A stretch of 8,474 nucleotides of DNA from Azonexus sp. (GCA_030697085.1 JAUYQT010000664.1:1-8474), one strand, 5' to 3'. Shown: positions 1-6,443, counted from the stretch's first letter. Notes: generated by a model not told the origin, from the letters alone. Made by a program: numbers and translations.

Positions 1-374
1 AAGTCCGGCGCAGCGCCGAACATGGTGGCGGCAAGGCCTGGTTCATCGGCCTGCCCGGTAACCCGGTGTCGGCCATCGTCACCTTCATGATCATGGTGCG
101 GCCTTTTGTGCTGCGCTTGCAGGGTGTTACCGACGTCACGCCGCGCGCCTTCAATCTGCGCGCCGATTTCGACTGGCCGCGGCCGGATGTGCGCGCCGAG
201 TTTCTGCGCGCCCGGCTCAATGACGACGGCGGTGTCGAGCTTTACCCGAATCAGGGGGCCGGCGTTGTCACCTCCTTGTGTTGGGGCGATGGTCTGGTCT
301 GCAACAAGCCGGGTCTGGCGATCAATCGGGGCGACACTGTTCGCTTCGTGCCTTTTGCCGAGCTGCTGTCATGA
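1..374 (+). CDS. moeA: Molybdopterin molybdenumtransferase MoeA, C-terminal part (5' end outside window)
   Basis: This is the last 123 residues of a MoeA protein, read in the frame starting at base 3 and ending with TGA at 372-374. MoeA inserts molybdate into adenylylated molybdopterin in the cytoplasm, the last step of molybdenum cofactor synthesis. The clearest sign is the GLPGNPVSAIVTF segment near the left edge, a hallmark of the MoeA/MogA-like domain. It is followed by a beta-rich stretch of about 85 residues that fits the C-terminal domain IV and includes a late GLAINRGDTVRF. The stop overlaps the moaD start as ATGA, so the two are probably translationally coupled. The start and the N-terminal domains lie outside the window. 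Family identity is firm; whether this is the only moeA copy cannot be judged here. Confidence 0.93.
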   Translation, partial: VRRSAEHGGGKAWFIGLPGNPVSAIVTFMIMVRPFVLRLQGVTDVTPRAFNLRADFDWPRPDVRAEFLRARLNDDGGVELYPNQGAGVVTSLCWGDGLVCNKPGLAINRGDTVRFVPFAELLS

Positions 375-619
375 GCGTCAAAATTCTCTATTTCGCCAGC
401 CTCAAGGAAGCCCTTGGCATGGGGAGCGAATCCGTCGAACTGCCGGTTGGCGTGACGACGGTGGGTGCGCTGCGCGACTGGCTGGTCACACAGGGCCGCG
501 AAAAACTGGCCAGCGCCAAAAATCTGCGCTGCGCCGTCAATCAGGATATGGCCGGGCTCGATGCACCGGTCAGGGAAGGCGACGAAATCGCCTTCTTCCC
601 GCCGGTTACCGGCGGTTAA
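371..619 (+). CDS. moaD: Molybdopterin synthase sulfur carrier subunit MoaD
   Basis: An 82-residue ubiquitin-like protein of the usual MoaD length (about 81). It begins MSVKILYFASLKEALG and ends FFPPVTGG. The C-terminal Gly-Gly is the residue pair that is adenylylated by MoeB and converted to the thiocarboxylate that donates sulfur to precursor Z inside MoaD-MoaE molybdopterin synthase. The late GDEIAFFPP block is also typical. The ATG at 371 is chosen because it overlaps the moeA stop (ATGA) and gives the family N-terminus. A longer in-frame reading from 278 would lie inside moeA. The Shine-Dalgarno signal is weak, which fits coupling to moeA. The partner gene moaE does not follow; a GTPase gene does. 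Confidence 0.95.
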   Translation: MSVKILYFASLKEALGMGSESVELPVGVTTVGALRDWLVTQGREKLASAKNLRCAVNQDMAGLDAPVREGDEIAFFPPVTGG

Positions 620-621
620 AC

Positions 622-626
622 AGGAG
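622..626 (+). promoter_or_regulatory. Ribosome binding site of the RbgA-like GTPase
   Basis: AGGAG stands 4 bases before the ATG at 631. It fixes that ATG as the start, although the reading frame stays open upstream through moaD and moeA to base 106. Confidence 0.75.
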
Positions 627-630
627 ATTT

Positions 631-1578
631 ATGTCTATTCAATGGTTCCCTGGGCACATGACCCAGGCCCGCAAGAAAGCCGCCGAAACACTGGCGATGA
701 GCGATGTCGTCGTCGAGGTGCTCGATGCCCGCCTGCCGCAGGCCAGCAGCAATCCGATGATTCACGAGTTGCGCCGGCATCGCCAGCGGCCGTGTCTGAA
801 GTTGCTTAACAAGGCCGACATGGCTGATCCGGTCGCCACCAAGGCGTGGCTCGATTACTTTGCCCAGCAGCCGGGCGTCAAGGCCGTCGCCATCTCCTGC
901 AAAAAAGCCAGTGATGTGGCGCGCATTCCGGCCCTGGCGCAACAACTCGCGCCGACGCGCTGCGATGCGGTCAAGCCCTTGCGCCTGCTGATCATGGGGA
1001 TTCCCAACGTCGGCAAATCAACCTTGATGAATGCGCTGGTCAGGAAAAAAGTCGCCGCAGTGGGCGATCAGCCGGCCGTGACCAAGAGCCAGCAGCGGAT
1101 CGACATCAGTTCGCGGCTGACTATTTACGACACGCCCGGCATGCTCTGGCCGAGGATCGAACATCCGATTGATGGTTTGATGATGGCGGCCAGCCACGCG
1201 GTCGGCGTCAATGCTTACATCGACGAAGAAGTCGCGACTTTCCTCACCGATTTCATCCTCGAACATTACCCGGCGCTTTTGACCGCGCGCTATGGTTTCT
1301 CGACGGAAGGCATGGATGGTGTGGCGGTGATCGCTGCCGTTGCCAAAAAACGCGGCTGCCTGTTGAAAAACCGGGGTGGCGAGCTTGATCTCGAAAAGGC
1401 AGCGACCATTTTGATCAACGATTACCGCTCCGGCGCCTTGGGCCGGATCAGTATGGAAACCCCGGCCCTGCGTGAAACGCGTGCCAGGCAACTAGCTGAG
1501 GCTGCTGCGACCATAAATACAAATGCTGGCCCTGCGGTCGACCCCAAAAATGGTGAAAAATCGGATGAGCTTGAGTAG
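631..1578 (+). CDS. ylqF: Ribosome biogenesis GTPase, YlqF/RbgA family
   Basis: A 315-residue circularly permuted GTPase. The G motifs run in the order G4-G5-G1-G2-G3: NKAD (residues 60-63), SCKK (89-92), the P-loop GIPNVGKST (123-131), a conserved Thr in PAVTKS (around 151) and DTPG (167-170). The N-terminus MSIQWFPGHM is diagnostic of the YlqF/RbgA family. In Bacillus, RbgA acts late in assembly of the large ribosomal subunit; the proteobacterial members are assigned the same role by homology. Residues from about 215 on form the C-terminal helical region. The last 25 or so residues are polar (Asn, Asp, Glu, Lys) and look like a flexible tail. The gene starts 11 bases after moaD and probably shares its transcript, without an obvious functional link to molybdenum cofactor synthesis. 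Confidence 0.92.
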   Translation: MSIQWFPGHMTQARKKAAETLAMSDVVVEVLDARLPQASSNPMIHELRRHRQRPCLKLLNKADMADPVATKAWLDYFAQQPGVKAVAISCKKASDVARIPALAQQLAPTRCDAVKPLRLLIMGIPNVGKSTLMNALVRKKVAAVGDQPAVTKSQQRIDISSRLTIYDTPGMLWPRIEHPIDGLMMAASHAVGVNAYIDEEVATFLTDFILEHYPALLTARYGFSTEGMDGVAVIAAVAKKRGCLLKNRGGELDLEKAATILINDYRSGALGRISMETPALRETRARQLAEAAATINTNAGPAVDPKNGEKSDELE

Positions 1579-1595
1579 CCAAGGCGGCTGATCTT

Positions 1596-1629
1596 TGCCC
1601 TGTCCCCGAGATCGTCAGGGTACAGGGCA
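1596..1629. terminator. Hairpin between convergent genes, candidate bidirectional terminator
   Basis: The arms TGCCCTGT (1596-1603) and ACAGGGCA (1622-1629) are perfectly complementary over 8 bases. After a one-base bulge (T1621), CCC (1604-1606) can pair with GGG (1618-1620), leaving a loop of about 11 bases. The hairpin lies between the stop of the GTPase gene (1578) and the stop of the leftward methyltransferase gene (1642), the expected place for a shared terminator. Neither side carries a strong run of T, so intrinsic termination is uncertain. It may instead stabilise the 3' ends. Confidence 0.5.
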
Positions 1630-1641
1630 GGGAGTCCTTGC

Positions 1642-2661
1642 TTAAACGCGGAGCAGGGCGATTTTCAGCGGTGGCTGGCCGTCGTGGCTGGGGAAGTCTT
1701 CTTCCGGCGTGATCCATTCCAGTTCGCGAATCGTCCGGCCGGCCTTGGTCGCACAGCGTTGCAACTGATCGGCCCAGACTTCGCGGGTAATCTGCGCGGC
1801 GTTGTTGCAGCAAATCAAGGTGCCGCCCTCAACCGTGCACAGCAGAGCCAGCTTCATCAGTGCCGCGTAGTCGTTGATGATATCGACGACGCCAAACGGG
1901 CTTTTGGCATAACGCGGCGGGTCGAGGAAAACCAGATCAAAGGCGCGTTTTTCCAGCTTGGGGAAAACCGGCATGTGCTTGCCACGTACCATTTTCGGCT
2001 GACCAATGCCGGCCAGTTGGCGCATGGCGGCGAAAGCGTCGCTCTGGACAAAGCGCATGCGGATGGGCAGTTCGTTGAGACGGGCGTTTTCCTTGCCGAT
2101 GCCGATATTCGATTCGGCAAAGTCGACATTGACCACATGCGCAGCGCCGGCGCTGGCGGCCACGACACCAATCCCACAGGTATAGGCAAACAGGTTGAGC
2201 ACGGATTTGCCCGCCGCTTCCTGCCTGACGCGGCGACGGCCGGCGCGCATGTCGAGGAACAGCCAGGGGTCCTGACCGCCATGCCGTGCCTGGACGACGT
2301 AGCGCAGGCCCATTTCGTGGAATTCCCGCGGCTTGTGTGCTTCGACCAGCACTTCGGGCGGCAGCGGGTTGCTGATTCGCGAATTGGCGCGGCTGCGGTC
2401 GTTATAAACCGCGCTCAGGCCGGGCAGGGCGGCGGTGTAAAAGTTTTCGATCTCGCTACGGTCATGGCCGTCCAGCGTGTCGTGAAAAGTCTGGATCAGC
2501 AACAAGTCGCCATAACGGTCGACCGTCAGGCCGGCGCGGCCTTCGGTGCTACCGTTGAACAGGCGGTAGGCGTTGGTGTCTTCGGCGTGGAGTTGCTCGA
2601 TCAGGGTCTGACGAGTCGTGAAGGCGGCCTGTAAAAGCGCAGTAAGGGAGGTTTCGATCAT
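1642..2661 (-). CDS. RlmI-like class I SAM-dependent RNA methyltransferase, without PUA domain
   Basis: About 339 residues with a Rossmann-type methyltransferase domain. Counting from the ATG at 2661, motif I is LNLFAYTCGIG (about 155-165), the acidic loop NVDFAESN (178-185) follows, and the catalytic-region motif is LDPPRYAKSPFG (246-257). These match the RlmI/YccW family, which methylates cytosine C5 in 23S rRNA. The N-terminal third contains YRLFNGSTEGRAGLTVDRYGD, the block that follows the PUA domain in E. coli RlmI (396 residues). The PUA domain itself is absent. The ATG at 2661 has GGAA about 8 bases upstream. An in-frame ATG at 2688 would add nine residues but lacks a ribosome binding site. 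Either start is possible. The exact rRNA target cannot be inferred. It lies downstream of the small Cys-rich gene on the same strand. Confidence 0.82.
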   Translation of the reverse strand: MIETSLTALLQAAFTTRQTLIEQLHAEDTNAYRLFNGSTEGRAGLTVDRYGDLLLIQTFHDTLDGHDRSEIENFYTAALPGLSAVYNDRSRANSRISNPLPPEVLVEAHKPREFHEMGLRYVVQARHGGQDPWLFLDMRAGRRRVRQEAAGKSVLNLFAYTCGIGVVAASAGAAHVVNVDFAESNIGIGKENARLNELPIRMRFVQSDAFAAMRQLAGIGQPKMVRGKHMPVFPKLEKRAFDLVFLDPPRYAKSPFGVVDIINDYAALMKLALLCTVEGGTLICCNNAAQITREVWADQLQRCATKAGRTIRELEWITPEEDFPSHDGQPPLKIALLRV

Positions 2662-2727
2662 GCTGTTTTCCGGTGAGGAGGGAGCCATCTGTGCAGTAAT
2701 TACCGCCGGAAAGCCAAGCCGCGCATT

Positions 2728-2976
2728 TTACCGGATGCTGCCCGTCGCGTCCGGTTTGTGCAGCGCGAGCCAGATACGCCAGTGACCGCAGGCGGAACGG
2801 GCGCGCCGTTCGCTATTGTCCCACCCGCCACCGACACACAGGCCGGCAACGGTTTCTGATTCCACCGCGACCTGCGCCGGCGTTTCACCCGGCTGGCGTT
2901 CGCCGCGCCAGCAGTCACAACTGGCGCAACGCTTGCGGTCGACGGCCTGAATCAGCAAGTTTTCGTGCTGCGGCAA
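2728..2976 (-). CDS. Small Cys-rich hypothetical protein
   Basis: An open frame of up to 82 residues with no ATG. It can start at TTG 2976 or at TTG 2958, and neither has a clear ribosome binding site. I favour it as a real gene because its cysteines and aromatics are patterned: RKRCASCDCWRGER near the N-terminus, then LCVGGGW, then ACGHWRIW. Paired CxxCxC and later CGxW motifs resemble small proteins that bind zinc or another metal, but I cannot name a family. The start overlaps the end of the rhodanese gene: the second TTG forms TTGCTGA with the rhodanese stop, suggesting translational coupling. The frame is -1 relative to the rhodanese, so a C-terminal extension made by frameshifting is an alternative, though no slippery site is evident. 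The stop is TAA at 2728-2730, 66 bases before the methyltransferase start. Confidence 0.55.
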   Translation of the reverse strand: MPQHENLLIQAVDRKRCASCDCWRGERQPGETPAQVAVESETVAGLCVGGGWDNSERRARSACGHWRIWLALHKPDATGSIR

Positions 2977-3395
2977 GCGGCGATGCTTTGGGTGGCTGGG
3001 ACGACGGCCCCGCCATCCTTGATCCAGCCCTTGATCCCGGACTTGACGTTGTAAACCGTGGCGTAGCCAGCTTGCTGCGAGAGAAACTGGCTGACCGCCT
3101 TGGTCCGGTTGCCGGTACGGCAGATAACGATGACCGGTTGATCAGGCTTGGCAATTGGCGAAAATTTGTTCAGCCAGGCCGGCGCGTCGACCTTGCCGCG
3201 TTCGTCAAAAAAGGTGAGCAGCTTGCTGTCGCTGACGATGCCGGTTTCCTCCCACTCCGATTGCAGGCGGATATCGACGACAGGTACCCCCTTTTTGATT
3301 AGCTTGTCGAGTTCGGCGCTATCAATGTCGATAATTTCGGCGTGGACGCCCAGGGTGGCGAGGGCAAGGCTGCAGGCAAGGATCAGATGGCGCAT
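2952..3395 (-). CDS. Secreted rhodanese-domain protein
   Basis: A 147-residue protein. Residues 1-19 form a typical Sec signal peptide (MRHL, a hydrophobic core, then GVHA before Glu20), so the mature protein is probably periplasmic. Residues 24-133 form a single rhodanese domain. It has VVDIRLQSEWEETG (39-52) and the active-site loop CRTGNRT (92-98), whose Cys92 would carry the persulfide. Such proteins move sulfane sulfur or act in redox and thiol chemistry; the substrate is unknown. The ATG at 3395 is chosen for the signal peptide and GAGG 5 bases upstream; the longer frame from 3578 has neither. The tail beyond the domain holds two more cysteines (141 and 147, the last residue), which is unusual. 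The gene is followed by, and overlaps, the small Cys-rich gene. Confidence 0.88.
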   Translation of the reverse strand: MRHLILACSLALATLGVHAEIIDIDSAELDKLIKKGVPVVDIRLQSEWEETGIVSDSKLLTFFDERGKVDAPAWLNKFSPIAKPDQPVIVICRTGNRTKAVSQFLSQQAGYATVYNVKSGIKGWIKDGGAVVPATQSIAACRSTKTC

Positions 3396-3422
3396 GGAGA
3401 CCTCAAGGATTAGGAAAAGCTG

Positions 3423-3428
3423 ATTATA
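3423..3428 (-). promoter_or_regulatory. Candidate sigma-70 -10 box for the rhodanese gene
   Basis: On the minus strand the sequence reads TATAAT, a perfect consensus, placing transcription start near 3416 and giving a leader of about 20 bases that includes the GAGG ribosome binding site. No good -35 box lies at 16-18 bases. The closest match, TTAACA at 3449-3454, is 20 bases away. An activator or a weak -35 is therefore likely if the promoter is real. Confidence 0.5.
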
Positions 3429-3498
3429 CGAATTCCGCTCAGGGAACCTGTTAATTAGTCTCTTCCCGATGATGAAGGTTCTGACTTGCCTTGAGTTT

Positions 3499-6138
3499 TC
3501 AGCCCTCGCTTGCGCCTGGTGCTTGAGCAGGTTTTTTTCTACTTCGCTCGGCATTATCCGGCGCTTCCTGATCAGCATTTTGCGGCGCAGCTTGTGTCGT
3601 ATTTAACGCTGCCACAATCGCTATCTGGTTCCCACCGGCAGCCTTTGCTTGATCCAGGGCCTGATTGGCGCGGGTCAGGCACTGTCGGGGGTTACTGTCT
3701 GAAATCCAAATTTCGGCAATACCGATGCTGACCGTGATCGGCAGCAACTGATTGTGAGCGTTGATCGAGGTATCGGCCACTTTCTGGCGCAAACGCTTGG
3801 CAAAGATTTCCGCCGCCGCCTGATCGGTCTCCGGCAGCAAGATGGCAAACTTTTCGCCTTCGACCCGCGCCGCGATATCCACATCGCGCAGTTCATCGCG
3901 CAGCAAAGCGGAGAAAAGGCGGAGGACCGCATCACTGGCCAGCCGCCCAAGTACCGTGTTGATGGTGATGAAATGATCAAGTTGGATCAGCACCGTCGCA
4001 TATTGACGGTCTGCACTGCGCCCCATGCGAGCCTGCGCCAGTTCAAGATGGGTCTGGAAATGCGCCTCGCTGGATAGCTCGGTCAGGAGGTCAATACGCG
4101 CCAGATTGCGCAACTCTGCGGCCATCGCATTCTGCGCCGTGACATCCTCAAAGGTGGCTAAAGCTGCATCCCTGCCGGCCCAGGCCACGGTGGTGACATG
4201 CAACCGGCAATCAATGATTTGCCCGGTTTTCTTGATCAGTCGAACTTCATAATTGGCTGGCAGCGGCTCGCCACGGCTGAAAATTTGCAGGGCTTCAATG
4301 ACGCGCGGACGATCTCCTGCAAAGACCAGCGGCAGGAATGACTTGCCAAAGCACTCTTCGGATGAATAACCGATCAATTCACTGCTTTTCGGATTGATGT
4401 ACTGCAGCACATCGTCCTGAATAACCACCACACTGAGCGGCAGTTCTTCAATGAACCCGCGGTAACGCTGCTCTGAACTCTCCAGAGCCTGTCGGGTATT
4501 GTGGCGCAGCGTGATGTCGCGGGCGAAACCAACGGTGCCGATCGGTTGATCGGCCAGTACCACCGGTGATTTATATATTTCAAACCAGCGCTGTCGCCCG
4601 TCCACCTCCCGTTGCTCCTCGGTGGTCATTTGTTCGCCGGAGCGCAGAACGGCCTGGTCTGCCGCGACGAAACTTTCCGCCTGCGTCGGGGCGACAAGAT
4701 CGAAATCAGTTTTGCCCTCGAGTGATTTGGCGGATGGCCAGCCGAAATGTGCAGCAAAAGGCTCGTTGACCGCAACCAGGCGGCTTTCGGCATCCTTGAG
4801 CCAGACCATGAAGGGGAAATTGTCGAGCAGCGCCCGCTGGTATTGCTCGCGGGCATGGAGCGCTTTTTGCGCTTGCCGTTCGGCGGTCACATCAATCACC
4901 ACCATCCGGCATTCGCTTTCTTCCTCGTTCGGGATTGCTTCAATTTTCACGGTGGCTTCAGAGCGCTGACTGGTCGCTGTCAGGGTAATTTCGCAAACGT
5001 TTTTTTGGTTGGCGTGAAGGACGGTGGCAAGAAATGACGTGAAGATGGTGCGGTCGGCCGGGACGACGCTGCTGACGAATTGGCGACGGCCTTTCTGGGA
5101 GCCCTTGACGCCAAGCAGGATGGCACCGGCCAGATTAAGGTCAACAATGACACCTCGCGGGTCGAGGGTGAAATAGCCTACCGGGGCGAAGTCGTAGATG
5201 TCGGCATAGCGGTCGCGCAGCGCATCGACTTCCTCGAAAGCGTGGCGCAACGCCTCGTTATGCATTTCCAGTTCGATCTGGTGGACCTGTAGTTCATGGA
5301 CCAGTTGGGTATTGTCCCAAGGTGTTTTCGGTGCCTCCGGCGGGGCTTGCTGCCAGCGCGCCTCCGCCCGCTTGCGCACCGATTCGGGATTCGGGCGCGA
5401 GTAGCCGCCGATCCGGACTATTCCGGTCAACTGAAATAAACGGTCATATTCTGCTTTTACCACGGCATAGCATTCGCAGGCGCGGGCCTCCAGCCCTGGC
5501 CGGTCAACCACCTTGATCAGGCCGCGGCTGTACTGGATCAGCCCGGCCGCCTGCAATTTACCGGCTGCTTCAGTGACGGCTTCGCGGCGTACGCCGAGCA
5601 TGCTGCCAATCAGCTCTTGCGTCAGGTGGATATGGTTATCGGGCAGGCGGTCCAGGCAGAGCAGTAAAAATCGGCATAATTGCTGGTCCACCGCGTGGTG
5701 GCGGTTACACACCACGCTCTGTGCCATTTGCGTCATCAAGGCTTGCGTGTAGAGCAATGCCAGATGCTGCAGATCGCCGCCTTGATCAAGCTCCCAGCGA
5801 ATGACTTCAACCTTGAGCCGGTAAGCCTCCCCGGCATTCTGGACGATCACCCGATAAGTCGTCGTATCGCCGCCGAGCACCAAAGGAATGCCGACCAGCC
5901 CTTCATTACCGGTAATCGCCAGTTCGGCGGAGGCACCTTTTTGCGTCGTAAATACCAGTGAAACAATGCAGGTCAGGGGGAAATAAACGTAGCCAACACT
6001 GTCGCCCGCATCGTAAAGCACCTGGCCGAGCTTGAGCGAAACCAGATCAAGATCATCCTGCAGACGGGCAAAATCATTGGTGCTGAGTGCAGCAAGAATG
6101 CGGTTTTGTTTCGGGTCAGGGGCTAGCGTGGGGGGCAT
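3499..6138 (-). CDS. Crp-type regulator fused to three PAS domains and a degenerate GGDEF domain
   Basis: An 879-residue cytoplasmic multidomain protein. Residues 11-140 form a cyclic-nucleotide-binding-like fold (GNEGLVGIPLVLGG, 77-90), and residues 150-212 a Crp-type helix-turn-helix (ELIGSMLGVRREAVTEA, 175-191). Residues 213-235 hold the RPGLEARACECYAVV segment typical of stand-alone Crp/Fnr relatives. A coiled-coil linker (HELQVHQIELEMHNEALR, 281-298) leads to PAS 1 (about 308-417), PAS 2 (430-543, with LDNFPFMVWLKD) and PAS 3 (555-668). The GGDEF domain covers 675-842; its signature is EGEKF (760-764), but the RxxD inhibitory-site motif is present (751-754). The Ala/Gln/Lys-rich tail (843-879) looks disordered. 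There is no EAL domain and no membrane segment. The ATG at 6138 has AAAGGA 5 bases upstream. I infer a DNA-binding sensor that may bind c-di-GMP without making it. Target genes are unknown. It is transcribed separately from pgl, 305 bases away. Confidence 0.88.
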   Translation of the reverse strand: MPPTLAPDPKQNRILAALSTNDFARLQDDLDLVSLKLGQVLYDAGDSVGYVYFPLTCIVSLVFTTQKGASAELAITGNEGLVGIPLVLGGDTTTYRVIVQNAGEAYRLKVEVIRWELDQGGDLQHLALLYTQALMTQMAQSVVCNRHHAVDQQLCRFLLLCLDRLPDNHIHLTQELIGSMLGVRREAVTEAAGKLQAAGLIQYSRGLIKVVDRPGLEARACECYAVVKAEYDRLFQLTGIVRIGGYSRPNPESVRKRAEARWQQAPPEAPKTPWDNTQLVHELQVHQIELEMHNEALRHAFEEVDALRDRYADIYDFAPVGYFTLDPRGVIVDLNLAGAILLGVKGSQKGRRQFVSSVVPADRTIFTSFLATVLHANQKNVCEITLTATSQRSEATVKIEAIPNEEESECRMVVIDVTAERQAQKALHAREQYQRALLDNFPFMVWLKDAESRLVAVNEPFAAHFGWPSAKSLEGKTDFDLVAPTQAESFVAADQAVLRSGEQMTTEEQREVDGRQRWFEIYKSPVVLADQPIGTVGFARDITLRHNTRQALESSEQRYRGFIEELPLSVVVIQDDVLQYINPKSSELIGYSSEECFGKSFLPLVFAGDRPRVIEALQIFSRGEPLPANYEVRLIKKTGQIIDCRLHVTTVAWAGRDAALATFEDVTAQNAMAAELRNLARIDLLTELSSEAHFQTHLELAQARMGRSADRQYATVLIQLDHFITINTVLGRLASDAVLRLFSALLRDELRDVDIAARVEGEKFAILLPETDQAAAEIFAKRLRQKVADTSINAHNQLLPITVSIGIAEIWISDSNPRQCLTRANQALDQAKAAGGNQIAIVAALNTTQAAPQNADQEAPDNAERSRKKPAQAPGASEG

Positions 6139-6240
6139 TGCGTTCCTTTGCAGATTGGGATCAGCGACGCCCAGGGGGTATTTTTGGCGCAGTTTAATTT
6201 TTGATTTTGGATAGCGTATTCAGGAATGTCTGGTCTGTAT

Positions 6241-6254
6241 GTGCGGTATCGCAC
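6241..6254. promoter_or_regulatory. Inverted repeat GTGCG-N4-CGCAC, possible operator
   Basis: Five-base perfect arms around the spacer GTAT, about 100 bases upstream of the regulator start. This suits a protein binding site or a small hairpin in the leader. The protein that would bind is unknown. Confidence 0.3.
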
Positions 6255-6332
6255 GCAGTTCGATTGTGGGCGTTTATTGACCAGCTTTTGGCCGTAATCG
6301 GGCAATTTTTTGCTGTGAAGAGCGATAGCGCA

Positions 6333-6347
6333 TGACCGCTGCGGTCA
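6333..6347. promoter_or_regulatory. Perfect 15-base palindrome, possible operator
   Basis: TGACCGC and GCGGTCA are exact inverted repeats separated by one base (T6340). It is not a terminator: no T run follows on either strand, and a one-base loop must open to form a hairpin. It lies about 195 bases upstream of the Crp-type regulator and about 97 bases past the pgl stop. A dimeric DNA-binding protein could recognise it, possibly the adjacent regulator, but this is conjecture. Confidence 0.4.
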
Positions 6348-6443
6348 ACCGTGATTTGGCTCTAATTTCATGCGTGGGCGAATGCAACGCTGTGGTCAGC
6401 AAAGTTTTGAGTTGATTGAAAATAAAAACCGCAGTCAGAACCC

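Larger units (their letters stand above)
6139..6443. other. Intergenic region between pgl and the Crp-PAS-GGDEF gene
   Basis: No convincing gene is present. The stretch is AT-richer than its flanks and should hold the 3' end of pgl and the promoter of the regulator. It contains a perfect palindrome at 6333-6347, a smaller inverted repeat at 6241-6254, and the regulator's AAAGGA ribosome binding site at 6144-6149. On the minus strand, pgl is followed by a T-rich run (around 6419-6429), but no stable hairpin precedes it, so I do not call a terminator. I find no confident -35/-10 pair and no Fnr-type TTGAT-N4-ATCAA site. Confidence 0.6.

Noticed and set aside
106..630. N-terminal extension of the GTPase through moaD and moeA
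   Set aside because: The upstream frame is a shadow of moeA and moaD. The family N-terminus MSIQWFPGHM and AGGAG site fix the start at 631.
1684..2634. 316-codon open frame on the plus strand, opposite the methyltransferase gene
   Set aside because: It is the mirror of a well-supported gene in GC-rich DNA. It shows no recognisable domain and no credible start context.
3396..3578. N-terminal extension of the rhodanese protein to 3578
   Set aside because: It would bury the signal peptide 61 residues inside the protein, overlap the regulator's 3' end and ignore the GAGG site before the ATG at 3395.
6123..6305. 60-codon minus-strand open frame upstream of the regulator
   Set aside because: It overlaps the regulator's start in another frame, lacks a ribosome binding site and has unremarkable composition. 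The region is better read as promoter and leader.
6333..6347. Palindrome as the pgl transcription terminator
   Set aside because: No T run follows on the minus strand, the loop is a single base, and it stands almost 100 bases past the stop.
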